DNA of 13,804 bases from Candidatus Omnitrophota bacterium (GCA_023818785.1 JAMWCO010000026.1:1-13804), one strand, 5' to 3'; shown: positions 1 to 8,304, numbered from the stretch's first letter. Notes: generated from the sequence alone by a model not told the origin. Numbers and translations: made by a program.

Positions 1-1
1 G

Positions 2-697
2 CCACCTTTTCCTTTTAGACCAATAGTTATTGGAGGAGATGACCTTTGTTTTGTTTCAAGAGGAGACCTTTCTATTCATATTGCTAAAAAATTTGCTGAA
101 AAACTCAATCAAAAATCAAAAAATTATGAAGGATTATTTCAAAATGGGTTAAGTTGCAGTATAGGGATTGTTATTGTAAAACATCATTTTCCATTTTTTA
201 ATGCCTATTCCCTTGCTGAAGACCTTTTAAGTAATGCAAAAAAGAAATCTCGCTCATTTAAAGAAGAAAATTCAAGTATTGATTTTGCAGTTATTATTAC
301 TTCTTCTCTTGAGCCAATAATGGTAAGTAGAGAAAGGCAATTTTATTATAAATTTGGTTCAGAAACTTACTATTTAACTGGAAGACCTTATATTATTGCT
401 CATTCTAATTTCAAAGAAGAGACATTGGATAAGTTTATAGAGAAAACTAAAAAATTAAAAGAAATTCTGCCTTCAAACAAATTTAATGCTTTGAGAAAAA
501 TAATAAGAAATGGAGAAGAATATAGTAAATTTCAATTATCAAAAATGTTAAGAAGATTAAGTGAGGAAAAAAGAAAAGAATTTAATTCAATAATGGAAGA
601 CAACTGGGAATATCTGTGGAGAAAAGGAAAGTTTAATGGTGAAGATGTAAAAATAAACAATTTTATTGATATGGTTGAAATAGCAAGTTTTATATAA
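2..697 (+). CDS. cas10: Cas10, C-terminal part (gene runs off the left edge)
   Basis: This is the large subunit of the type III effector. Seen: an open frame enters from the left edge and runs 231 residues to TAA at 695-697. GGDD lies at visible residues 11-14 (bases 32-43), preceded by RPIVI and followed by LCFV, the usual setting of the second Palm/cyclase domain. The remaining residues are rich in Lys, Glu and Phe and look helical, as expected for the C-terminal D4 domain. Known: GGDD carries the metal-binding aspartates that make cyclic oligoadenylate from ATP once target RNA is bound. Both Asp are present, so cyclase activity is likely. The N-terminal HD region and first Palm domain lie outside the window, so DNase capacity cannot be judged. 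An internal ATG at 320 is not a real start, because coding continues upstream in frame. The next gene begins 10 bases downstream with its own GGAGG. Confidence 0.93.
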   Translation, partial: PPFPFRPIVIGGDDLCFVSRGDLSIHIAKKFAEKLNQKSKNYEGLFQNGLSCSIGIVIVKHHFPFFNAYSLAEDLLSNAKKKSRSFKEENSSIDFAVIITSSLEPIMVSRERQFYYKFGSETYYLTGRPYIIAHSNFKEETLDKFIEKTKKLKEILPSNKFNALRKIIRNGEEYSKFQLSKMLRRLSEEKRKEFNSIMEDNWEYLWRKGKFNGEDVKINNFIDMVEIASFI

Positions 698-707
698 GGA
701 GGGGAAA

Positions 708-1397
708 GTGAGTTCAAAAATAGTAATTGAATATTCTATCTTGTTTTCTTCTGATTACCATATAGGAACTGGTTTAGGAATTTCAGGGATAATTGATGAT
801 ATTCTTTATAGAGATAGCAAAGGAAGGTTAGTTATTCCTGGTTCTACAATGAAAGGAATAATAAGAGATGCTTGTGAAGATATTGCAGATATATTGGGAA
901 TTAAACACTGCCAAGGGAAATTAATTAAAGGTAAAGGTTTATGTTTTGATAAACCATGCATTTTATGTCTTATTTTTGGTAGTCCATTTACTCCTTCTCA
1001 TTTTAAATTTGAAGATGCAAGAAGAAGAGATGAGTTTTACAAAATTATGGGGATTTTAAATAAAGAAATAAGATATCAGGAATTTTTAAGCCGTGTTGAA
1101 TTTCATAATAGTATAAATGAAGAAACAGGAACAGCAAAAGAAGGTTTTCTTTATTCTTATGAACTGGGAAAAAAATCAGAAAAATTTATAGGTTACATAA
1201 AAGAGATTATTCCGATAAAAAATAAAGATGAAGCACTTTCTCTTATTATTGCAGGATTAAGATTTATTTCTCATATAGGTGGAAAAAGAAGAAGAGGCAA
1301 AGGAAGATGTGAGATTAAAATAGAAAAAATTAATGATGGCTCAATAAAAGTAGAAGATGTATTAAATAAACTGAAAAATTTTGTTAATAAAGAATAA
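708..1397 (+). CDS. cas7: Cas7 (Csm3-like RAMP), single domain
   Basis: Backbone subunit of the type III complex; 229 residues, the usual size for a one-domain Cas7. Seen: an N-terminal RRM-like strand, then IGTG and a GIIDD segment. D30 lies 14 residues before the proline of IPGSTMKG (residues 43-50), which is the position of the catalytic Asp of Csm3. Four cysteines (C68, C79, C84, C87) form a probable zinc knuckle in the thumb. A glycine/arginine-rich loop, GGKRRRGKG (191-199), ends the RAMP fold. Inference: it binds crRNA and cuts target RNA opposite it through D30. The start is GTG at 708, chosen because GGAGG at 698-702 sits 5 bases upstream and the frame has no better ATG nearby. It is the first of three adjacent genes (Cas7, Cas5, Cas11) in the order found as one fused protein in cyanobacterial III-Dv. 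Confidence 0.9.
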   Translation: MSSKIVIEYSILFSSDYHIGTGLGISGIIDDILYRDSKGRLVIPGSTMKGIIRDACEDIADILGIKHCQGKLIKGKGLCFDKPCILCLIFGSPFTPSHFKFEDARRRDEFYKIMGILNKEIRYQEFLSRVEFHNSINEETGTAKEGFLYSYELGKKSEKFIGYIKEIIPIKNKDEALSLIIAGLRFISHIGGKRRRGKGRCEIKIEKINDGSIKVEDVLNKLKNFVNKE

Positions 1398-1409
1398 AAT
1401 GGAGGTTCT

Positions 1410-2567
1410 ATGTCAAATACTTTTCTTATGGCCTTGGTTGAATTAGAAGAGCCAGCAATATTTTCTTGTCGTCATGAGGCAGGAAATTTATCAAGAACAC
1501 ATAATTATATACCAGGAAGTATTATTTTAGGAGCATTGGCTAATTATTTTATTTATGAAAAAAATGGAAGTGCTGATGAAGATGATTTTAAAGGATTTTT
1601 TCTCAGTGAAGATGTGAAATTTGGCAATCTTTATCCTGCATTTAAAGAGGAAAAAGCTTTTTATCATACCATACCTATACCTCTTTCTACCTTTACATGT
1701 AAGCATTATCCTGGAATCAACAAAAAAAATTTTAGAGGAGAACAACATAGTTTTGCTGATTTTTTGATTAGTGAAATGGCTAATGAATGTCAAACTTGTC
1801 ATGCTCCATTAAAAAATAGAGAAGGTTATTATTTTTATAAAAAACCTTTCCTTTATTATGTTGAGACAAGAAAGATTATTAAGATGCACAATGTTATTGA
1901 TGATAAAACACAAAAACCAGAAGAAAATGCTGTTTTTTCATTTGAAGCAATTGCAGAGGAAGAATATTTTACAGGAATTATAATTTTTTCTAATGAGGAT
2001 ATAAAATCAAATTTTGTTAATAAAATTTTTGGGGGAGAGAAAGAAATTGAATTATCTATTGGTAAAGGAAAAAGCAGAGGGTATGGAAAATGTAAATTAA
2101 AAATTATTGCTGAAAGGCAAGGAGAATATATTTCTTCTTTTCTTATTAAAAGAGATTTTGATACACGCTGGGAAGATTGGCAAAAAAAAGGACAAAATAC
2201 CTTTTCTCTTACTCTTTATTCTGATGCAATTATTACTGATAAATATCTTAGACATTTAACGGTTATTTCTGAAGAATGGTTTAAAGAGGAATTGGGAATT
2301 GATGTCAATTTAATAAAATATTTTTCAAAACCAATTTTTATTGATGGTTTTTCAGGAGTTTATGGATTACCATTAGAACAAGAAATAGGAATTAGTAAGG
2401 GTTCTACTTTTCTTTATAGGTTTAACAGTAACAAAAGTGAAGAAATAAAAGATAAATTAGAAAATTTAGAAAAAGAAGGTATTGGTTTTAGAAAGAATGA
2501 AGGTTTTGGATGGTTAATTGTTTGTGATGATTATCATGTAAATTGGGGGGACAAATGGGAGAAATAA
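1410..2567 (+). CDS. csx10: Csx10, the Cas5 subunit of type III-D
   Basis: Cas5-group RAMP that caps the 5' handle of the crRNA; 385 residues. Seen: SCRHEAGNLSRTHNYIPGSI at residues 19-38 is the recognisable Csx10 N-terminal signature, in which an arginine/glycine turn is followed by YIPGS, and GALA follows. A cysteine set at C97, C127 and C130 (with H99 nearby) is a probable zinc site. A glycine-rich loop, IGKGKSRGYGK (217-227), closes the first RAMP half. A second RAMP half ends near GFRKNEGFGW close to the C-terminus. Csx10 is the marker that separates III-D from III-A, III-B and III-C, so this gene carries the subtype call. GGAGG at 1401-1405 lies 4 bases before the ATG. The 3' end overlaps the next gene by 13 bases, which suggests translational coupling. 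Confidence 0.9.
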   Translation: MSNTFLMALVELEEPAIFSCRHEAGNLSRTHNYIPGSIILGALANYFIYEKNGSADEDDFKGFFLSEDVKFGNLYPAFKEEKAFYHTIPIPLSTFTCKHYPGINKKNFRGEQHSFADFLISEMANECQTCHAPLKNREGYYFYKKPFLYYVETRKIIKMHNVIDDKTQKPEENAVFSFEAIAEEEYFTGIIIFSNEDIKSNFVNKIFGGEKEIELSIGKGKSRGYGKCKLKIIAERQGEYISSFLIKRDFDTRWEDWQKKGQNTFSLTLYSDAIITDKYLRHLTVISEEWFKEELGIDVNLIKYFSKPIFIDGFSGVYGLPLEQEIGISKGSTFLYRFNSNKSEEIKDKLENLEKEGIGFRKNEGFGWLIVCDDYHVNWGDKWEK

Positions 2568-3052
2568 TAAAGTTGATTCAGGAAGAGGTCTTAAGGTCTC
2601 CTATATCTGAATTTCTTAATTTAAAAAACTCGCTGAAAAACTTAAAAGATGGGCCAACTCCTAATCAATTAGAAGGACTATTTAGAGATACTTTAAAGGC
2701 AAAAAATATTGATGAAATTATAAATTCTATTAAAAAAAGGGTAGAAAAAAAGACATTAAAGAAAAGATGGGAGAAAGAAATCAAAAATTTTGAAGGAAAA
2801 GACAAAAAAATCTCTGATTTTCTCATAGATATACTTATACAAATTAAAAATAGAAAATTTAGACCACTTACTGATAGTATTAATTATAAAAGAAATTTTT
2901 TAGAATATAGATTGAAAAAAGAAGGGATTTTTATTGGGAATTTGAATAATGAAGATATATTAACGGACGAGTTTTTATTAAAATTTGCAAAAGAATTCAT
3001 CCGCTATTTTGTTGAAACATTTATTATCTGTTTATCAGAAAAGGGAGTGTAA
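2555..3052 (+). CDS. Small helical subunit, Cas11 (Csm2)-like
   Basis: 165 residues, almost all predicted helix, rich in Lys, Glu, Ile and Phe, with no membrane segment and no cysteine cluster. Seen: PTPNQLEGLFR near residue 35 recalls the TTNQLR-type opening of Csm2. The C-terminal third (LKFAKEFIRYFVETFI) is an amphipathic helix of the kind that packs along the type III filament. Identification rests mainly on size, helical content and its place directly after Cas5, so it is inference rather than a motif match. Inferred role: small subunits line the belly of the complex and contact target RNA. The ATG at 2555 is preferred because GGGGGG at 2545-2550 ends 4 bases upstream. A TTG at 2543 in the same frame would lie ahead of that ribosome site. 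It overlaps the end of csx10 by 13 bases. Confidence 0.7.
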   Translation: MGEIIKLIQEEVLRSPISEFLNLKNSLKNLKDGPTPNQLEGLFRDTLKAKNIDEIINSIKKRVEKKTLKKRWEKEIKNFEGKDKKISDFLIDILIQIKNRKFRPLTDSINYKRNFLEYRLKKEGIFIGNLNNEDILTDEFLLKFAKEFIRYFVETFIICLSEKGV

Positions 3053-3053
3053 A

Positions 3054-4538
3054 ATGGGAAGAGGCAATTTGAAAAGAGATGTTTTTATAGGAAATATATG
3101 TTTTGATACACCATTACATATAGGTAGTGGAGAAGAATCTATCCAGACAGATGCTTTATTTTTACGCGATACTGAAGGAAACCTTCTACTACCAGGAACT
3201 TCCATTGCAGGAGCATTTTTATCTCACTTAAAAAAAATATTAGATAATTCATATTCTGGATTATTGGAAGAAATATTTGGAAGAGAAAAAAAAGCGTCAA
3301 AAGTAATTTTTGAAGATTCTGTTTTAAAAAATGAAAATTCAACTATAATTCGCGATGGTGTAGGGATAAACAGAGAAACTTTAACAGCACAAGATAAAGC
3401 AAAATATGATAGAGAAGTTGTTCAGCCTGCATTCTGTTTCCCATTTCAAATGTCTGTAGATTATACATTTAATGACAACCAGAATGAAATTAGAAAAATT
3501 ATTCTTTTAGGATTAGAAGAATTTTGTAATGGACATATCTTACTTGGAGGGAACAAAACAAGAGGTGAAGGCTTCTGTCATCTAAATATAGAAAAAGTTT
3601 ATTCTCTTGATTTTTCCAATTTAGAGTGTCTTATTCCATTTTTGAAAAATGGACTAAATGGAGTGGGAATCTTAACTTATGAAGATTACAAAAAAGATGT
3701 TTCATTTACATCTTTAAAATTAAACTCAATTATTCGTCTTGAAATTAATTATGAAATTTTATTAAAAGAGCCATTTGTAATAAAAGGAAGAGGTGAATTT
3801 GAGAAAGAAGAATTTGATACTTCGCCTATAAAGATTTTGAAAAATTTAAATTCAGCAGTTTCTTATATACCAGGAACAAGTATTAAAGGTCCATTCCGTT
3901 TTAGAGCAGAACAAATTTTAAATACTCTTGGACTTGATTGCTGTGACCCTACAAAAAATGGGGGATGTGGGAAATGTTTAATTTGTAATTTGTTTGGTTT
4001 TTCAAGCAAAGAAGGGCAAATAGGAAGGATATATTTTAAAGACCTTTATCCTTCAAATAAAGAATTAAATGAAAAGAAATTTGATTTTGTAGCAATAAAT
4101 AGATTTACTGGTGGAGCACTACCAAAAGCAAAATTTAATGCTAAAGTTTTAACTTCTGGTTGTTTTGAAGGCAAAATAATTATAGAAAATCCAAAAGAAT
4201 ATGAAATTGCTTTAATATTACAAGTATTTAAAGATTTGTATCTATCTGATTTACCAATTGGTTATGGAAAAAATAAAGGATTTGGAAGGATTCAGGGAAT
4301 AATTAAAAATATGAAATTTATGAAGTTGGGTAAAGATGAAATTATAAAAAAATATGGAAAATTCAAAGAAGAGGGTGTTTGGAAATCATATAATATTGAT
4401 TTAAAATTTAAAGGAAATGAAAAAGGGTTGGATGTTGATGGAAATTTAAAAGAATTTATTAAGTGTCTTGATAAAGAATGGAAAAACTACCTAAGGAGTC
4501 AAAATGAAGATTTATCTTTATGCAGGGAAAATGAATGA
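3054..4538 (+). CDS. Tandem double Cas7 (Cas7-2x type)
   Basis: 494 residues holding two RAMP/Csm3-like Cas7 domains end to end. Seen, domain 1 (about 1-215): HIGSGEES, then D33 fourteen residues before the proline of LPGTSIAG, and a glycine-rich LLGGNKTRGEGF. Domain 2 (about 225-460): D255 in EFDTSPIK, YIPGTSIKG, a cysteine cluster CCDP..GGCGKCLIC, and GYGKNKGFGR. Both domains keep an aspartate at or near the Csm3 catalytic position, so two cuts in target RNA are expected. Known: in the Synechocystis III-Dv complex a Cas7-2x protein contributes two adjacent filament positions; other III-D loci have a two-domain Csm5-like protein here. ATG 3054 is chosen because AGGGAG (3042-3047) precedes it and the frame upstream only overlaps the Cas11 gene. 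Its end overlaps csx19 by 35 bases. Confidence 0.87.
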   Translation: MGRGNLKRDVFIGNICFDTPLHIGSGEESIQTDALFLRDTEGNLLLPGTSIAGAFLSHLKKILDNSYSGLLEEIFGREKKASKVIFEDSVLKNENSTIIRDGVGINRETLTAQDKAKYDREVVQPAFCFPFQMSVDYTFNDNQNEIRKIILLGLEEFCNGHILLGGNKTRGEGFCHLNIEKVYSLDFSNLECLIPFLKNGLNGVGILTYEDYKKDVSFTSLKLNSIIRLEINYEILLKEPFVIKGRGEFEKEEFDTSPIKILKNLNSAVSYIPGTSIKGPFRFRAEQILNTLGLDCCDPTKNGGCGKCLICNLFGFSSKEGQIGRIYFKDLYPSNKELNEKKFDFVAINRFTGGALPKAKFNAKVLTSGCFEGKIIIENPKEYEIALILQVFKDLYLSDLPIGYGKNKGFGRIQGIIKNMKFMKLGKDEIIKKYGKFKEEGVWKSYNIDLKFKGNEKGLDVDGNLKEFIKCLDKEWKNYLRSQNEDLSLCRENE

Positions 4539-5022
4539 AAATGGATTGAAAGATTGCCTTAAAAAATTTGATAATTTCAATTATATTATTGTTGAATTCT
4601 ATGATAGTATTTCTTTTTTAAAATATGATAAAAAAGAGATAAGCAGTTGGGATTTTAGTAAGATTAAAAAAGGTAGAGCATTTGGAGATAATTCAGAATT
4701 AAGATGGCGAAGAAAAGGGGATGAATTTATCCTTTCCTTTATTTGTGAAGAACAAATTTGCATAGATTTTTTAAAAGACAAATTAGAAATTGAATGTGAA
4801 AAATCAAGTTTAAATACAATTTTATGGGGAAGATACATTCATTTTAGCAAAAACACATTCTTTGAAGAAAAAATTCCTAAAATTATTGAATATCCAATAG
4901 ATTTAGACGGAAGAAGCTTAACATTGAATAAAAGTTTTGTTTCTATAGAGGTGGTTATCTATAAAGATAAAGGGAAACAAATTTTAAATAGATTAAAAAA
5001 ACTGGAGGTAAAAAATGCCTAA
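4504..5022 (+). CDS. csx19: Csx19, accessory subunit of type III-D
   Basis: 172 residues, soluble, no enzyme motif. Seen: GRAFGDNSELRWRR (57-70), LWGRY (107-111) and a late EYPIDLDGR segment (129-137). These agree with my memory of the Csx19 (TIGR03984) family, where an RAFG..ELRWR stretch and an LWG turn are the best-kept parts. Known: Csx19 is restricted to III-D loci and sits in the effector complex near Cas10 in the cyanobacterial III-Dv structure; its exact function is not settled. The start ATG at 4504 has AAGGAG at 4493-4498 just upstream, inside the end of the double Cas7 gene, giving a 35-base overlap. It overlaps the following Cas7 gene by 8 bases, so the three are probably translated as a coupled set. 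Confidence 0.8.
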   Translation: MKIYLYAGKMNENGLKDCLKKFDNFNYIIVEFYDSISFLKYDKKEISSWDFSKIKKGRAFGDNSELRWRRKGDEFILSFICEEQICIDFLKDKLEIECEKSSLNTILWGRYIHFSKNTFFEEKIPKIIEYPIDLDGRSLTLNKSFVSIEVVIYKDKGKQILNRLKKLEVKNA

Positions 5023-6727
5023 TGGAAAATTTATCAATCCTTACAATTTTGTTAGACCTGACAAAAAAGAAGTAGAAAGAGCCAAGTTTACTCCTCATAA
5101 AAAATTTGAAGGATATTCTGGAATACTTAAATGTGAACTAAAAACTTTAACACCTATTTTTATCCCTGACCCTGAAAAAACAGAGGTTAATAATAAGAAT
5201 AATGAACATAAAACTATGAGATTTTTCAGGATTAATGATAAACCTGCAATTCCTTCTACAGAAATAAAAGGAATGATAAGAAGTGTTGCTGAAGGATTAT
5301 CAAATTCTTGCTTTTCTCAATTTGAAGATGAGCGTCTTCCATATAGAGCAAGTCCTTTAACTTTTATTGACAAAGGAAAAATAAAAGCAAAAGGTGGAAT
5401 TGTAAGTGAATTGACTGGTTATGGTGGAAAACTTCAAAAAGCGGAAGTTTTTATAATACCAAAAAACGAGGTTGAATGTATGAAAGAAGGTAGGGAAATA
5501 GAGGTTTGGGAAGTTAACGATAACAGATTTAAAAAAGTGACATCAAAGGATTCTACAAAGGGACAGAGCATGATAGGGAAACTGAAAAAGACAAGTAAAA
5601 AAGCTCCAAAATATAATTTTGATCGTGTCTTTGTTCCTATTAATAAGTATATAGAGTTTGATGAAAATGTTCCTGTTAAAGAAGATTTTGAAGAATTACT
5701 TAAAGACCAGATGATTGAAAGAAAAGAATATACTGGAGGAAGAGAAACTTATGAACTACAGGTTGGTGATTTAGTTTATTATGAAGAGAAAAATGGAAAA
5801 GTTGTTCAAATTGCTGCTGTTCAAAAACCCCGTCTGAAATACTTAAGAAGCACAGGACAAGCATTAGAATCTCCAAAACTCTCTCCTTGTGAAAACATAA
5901 ATTCTCTTTGTCCATGCTGTAGAATTTTTGGAATGGTTTCAAAAAAGGAAGGATTTGCTGGTAAGGTTTCATTTGGAATTGCTTTAGCAGAAAACTCTCC
6001 TACATTAGGAAATTTCAAGACATTACAGCCATTAGGTTCTCCTAAACCAAGTTGTGTCCAATTCTATCTTATTGATAAATGTAGAAATAATGATAAAGTT
6101 GTAGATTATAATAATGACAATGCTATTATAAGAGGAAGAAAATTTTATTATCATCATACGCCCAATAAAGAAAATTCTTATACTGACGAAAAAACTAACC
6201 TTAATAGCACAGTAGAAATTTGTCCAGAAGAAACTACTTTTGTTTTCAATGTCTATTTTTACAATCTTAGTGATTATGAACTTGGTCTACTCCTTTACTC
6301 ATTAGAACTTGAAAATGGTTTGGCACATAAAATAGGAATGGCAAAACCACTTGGTTTAGGTTCAGTAAAAATCTCTATAAAAGAATTCATCTTATTTGAT
6401 AGAAAGGAGCGATACAGTTCTATCTTAAATACTGGATTGATAGAAAATCCTGACAAAGAAAAATTTATTCTTGAATATAAAAAGAAACAATGCAATTATT
6501 CTTCTAAGGATAAAAATGAAATTGAAAGAAACTTTAATAATTTACCTTACATCAAAGATTTTAAAGCAATTCTTAAATGGCCATCAGATTTTTCATCAAA
6601 AATAAAATATCCAAGAGCGCGAAGGAAGGGTACACCTTATGGTTATCAATGGTTTATGAATAATAAAAATAGAACTTTGCCGTTACCAGAAGAGGTTTCT
6701 TCAGACCCACTTGACGGCTGGTCTTAA
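5015..6727 (+). CDS. Large Cas7 with internal insertion (TIGR03986-type RAMP)
   Basis: 570 residues, more than twice a normal Cas7. Seen: INPYNFVRP (7-15), the usual opening of this RAMP group, then LTPIFIPDP (45-53) and IPSTEIKGMIR (79-89). From about 105 to 290 there is a block that interrupts the RAMP fold and contains beta-rich segments. The fold resumes with a cysteine cluster (C292, C299, C301, C302) followed by RIFGM, and a glycine loop near GMAKPLGLGS. The last 80 residues are a basic tail that includes PRARRKGTPYGYQW. The position 14 residues before the IPST proline, where the other Cas7 domains carry Asp, is Lys (K66), so this domain probably does not cut RNA. Known: the III-Dv complex contains a Cas7-insertion subunit at the end of the filament. 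GGAGG at 5004-5008 precedes the ATG. It is followed after 11 bases by the CARF-HEPN gene. Confidence 0.85.
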   Translation: MPNGKFINPYNFVRPDKKEVERAKFTPHKKFEGYSGILKCELKTLTPIFIPDPEKTEVNNKNNEHKTMRFFRINDKPAIPSTEIKGMIRSVAEGLSNSCFSQFEDERLPYRASPLTFIDKGKIKAKGGIVSELTGYGGKLQKAEVFIIPKNEVECMKEGREIEVWEVNDNRFKKVTSKDSTKGQSMIGKLKKTSKKAPKYNFDRVFVPINKYIEFDENVPVKEDFEELLKDQMIERKEYTGGRETYELQVGDLVYYEEKNGKVVQIAAVQKPRLKYLRSTGQALESPKLSPCENINSLCPCCRIFGMVSKKEGFAGKVSFGIALAENSPTLGNFKTLQPLGSPKPSCVQFYLIDKCRNNDKVVDYNNDNAIIRGRKFYYHHTPNKENSYTDEKTNLNSTVEICPEETTFVFNVYFYNLSDYELGLLLYSLELENGLAHKIGMAKPLGLGSVKISIKEFILFDRKERYSSILNTGLIENPDKEKFILEYKKKQCNYSSKDKNEIERNFNNLPYIKDFKAILKWPSDFSSKIKYPRARRKGTPYGYQWFMNNKNRTLPLPEEVSSDPLDGWS

Positions 6728-6738
6728 AGGTAGATAAA

Positions 6739-8172
6739 ATGAAAGAGTTAAAAAAGATAATTGATAAATTTAAAAGTACTTCTAAGAGAGATGAATTAAG
6801 AACTATTTCTCAAGAAGCGTTTTCCCTTGAGAAAAAATATGTTCCAGAAAAAGCCCAAAATAAAGAAGTTTCAGAAAAACTTAATTGCACAACTCTTATA
6901 ATGACTGTTGGACGCCGAAAAGAACCAATTATTTTAAGTATTCTATGTCTCAAACCAAAGAAAGTATTTTTACTTCATTCAAAGGAGACACTGAAAACTG
7001 CTTTAGAGGTAAAAAGTGATGAAGATATTAATTCTCTTTCTCCTGAAATGATTTTTAAAGAAATCACAGAAACTGATGCTTCAGAAAATTATGAAATTAT
7101 TAGAGAAGAAATTCTTCTTCAATGTGAAGGGAATATAGTTGTTGACCCGACTTGTGGGAAAAAAGTAATGGTTGCTTCTCTTGCTCTAATTGCTTTCTAT
7201 TATCGTTTGCCAATGGTTTATCTTTATGCAGAAAAAAAAGAAGAAATTGTTTTTCCCTTTTCTCAACAACTTAAATTAATTGAAAATCCTTTTGATTATT
7301 TTGGAGATAGGGAACTTGAACTAATAGAAAATCAATTTAATTCACATTTTTATAAAGCAGCAATAATCACATGCGAAAGAACACTTAAAACAATTCGTGA
7401 CCCTGCTACTGCTAAAAAATTGGAGTTAATAAAAGAACTAATTAAAGTTTATAGAGAGTGGGACTCTTTTTATCATAGTGCTGTCCCTCAAAAACCTCTT
7501 TTAAGTGAAAGATTGGAAAAAATAAAAGAAGAGATATTTCGTCTTGGATTTCGTTCTATACTTCCTGATAACATTGATGATAATATAATTTTCCTTAAAG
7601 AATTAGAAAAAAATTGGAAAGATAAACGGAACATTATTGACAAATACAGAATTGTTGACCTTTATGCCAATGCCTTAAGAAGAGGTTCAGAAAAACAGGC
7701 AAGATATGATGATGCAGTTGCCCGACTTTATAGAATTATTGAAATGTGTGCTTCTTATAGATTACTCCAACTTGGGATAGAAGACCTTACTAAACCAAAC
7801 TATTCTAAGTTATGCAAACAAACAAAGATTTCTTGTGATAAACTATCCGAAGAATTTAAAAAAATTAAAAAATCTTCTCTTCCTGAGGAAAACTTAGGAT
7901 TGGAATCTCAAATGACAATTTTAAGTATAGTAGACCCAGAAAATCCTGTGCCTAAAATATATGAAAGTATGAAAAAGAATTCAAAAGTAGGAAGAAATTT
8001 AATGGAAAAAAGGAACCGTTCAATCCTTGCTCATGGAACAGATCCTTTAACTGAAGAGGATTGGTCAGATTTTAGAGACAAGACAAGAGTATTAATAAAA
8101 CTTACAATTGGCAAAGACCAACTAAACTCCTTGCTAAAAAAAGCATACCATAAGGAAATTCACTTAAAATAG
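6739..8172 (+). CDS. CARF-HEPN ribonuclease (Csm6/Csx1-like, TIGR02710 type)
   Basis: Ancillary effector, 477 residues. Seen: an N-terminal CARF domain with a first nucleotide-binding strand, LIMTVGRRKEP (53-63), and the second CARF motif D136-x-T138-x-G140-x-K142. A long helical middle follows. Near the C-terminus RNRSILAHG (425-433) gives the HEPN catalytic pattern, R427-x4-H432 (R425-x6-H432 also fits). Known: CARF domains bind cyclic oligoadenylate made by Cas10, and dimeric HEPN domains then degrade RNA unspecifically, causing dormancy or clearing phage transcripts. The intact GGDD in the Cas10 gene upstream fits that pathway. It has no transmembrane segment. It follows the effector genes by 11 bases with a modest AAGG ribosome site, so it is probably the last gene of the operon. 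Its TAG stop (8170-8172) overlaps the first two bases of the CRISPR leader that is duplicated at 11744. Confidence 0.9.
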   Translation: MKELKKIIDKFKSTSKRDELRTISQEAFSLEKKYVPEKAQNKEVSEKLNCTTLIMTVGRRKEPIILSILCLKPKKVFLLHSKETLKTALEVKSDEDINSLSPEMIFKEITETDASENYEIIREEILLQCEGNIVVDPTCGKKVMVASLALIAFYYRLPMVYLYAEKKEEIVFPFSQQLKLIENPFDYFGDRELELIENQFNSHFYKAAIITCERTLKTIRDPATAKKLELIKELIKVYREWDSFYHSAVPQKPLLSERLEKIKEEIFRLGFRSILPDNIDDNIIFLKELEKNWKDKRNIIDKYRIVDLYANALRRGSEKQARYDDAVARLYRIIEMCASYRLLQLGIEDLTKPNYSKLCKQTKISCDKLSEEFKKIKKSSLPEENLGLESQMTILSIVDPENPVPKIYESMKKNSKVGRNLMEKRNRSILAHGTDPLTEEDWSDFRDKTRVLIKLTIGKDQLNSLLKKAYHKEIHLK

Positions 8173-8304
8173 GTCTTTGAAAAATTGGGAGGAAAAGTTG
8201 ATTTAGAACTTCTGGTAAAAAATGGAAAATTTTATAAATTTAAGGTTAGGTTCTAAATTTTTGATTTTGAATTCCTTGATAATCAATAGGTTTAAAATGC
8301 AAGA
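8171..8304 (+). promoter_or_regulatory. CRISPR leader 1
   Basis: 134 bases between the CARF-HEPN stop and the first repeat. Its first 93 bases (8171-8263) are identical to 11744-11836, the leader of the second array; the last 41 bases differ at 8 positions. Both leaders have exactly the same length and both end AAGA before the first repeat. Leaders carry the promoter of the array and the docking site for new spacers. A GATAAT box (8278-8283) is a possible -10, without a good -35. It is AT-rich, with runs of A and T. Confidence 0.88.

Noticed and set aside
2543..2554. TTG start for the Cas11-like gene
   Set aside because: It lies ahead of the GGGGGG ribosome site, which is well placed for ATG 2555.
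2985..3053. Upstream extension of the double Cas7 gene
   Set aside because: The extra 23 residues only overlap the Cas11-like gene and have no RAMP character; AGGGAG at 3042-3047 supports ATG 3054.
1527..6495. Reverse-strand open frames inside the effector operon
   Set aside because: They lie wholly within well-supported + strand genes, have low-complexity Phe/Ile/Ser composition and no ribosome sites.
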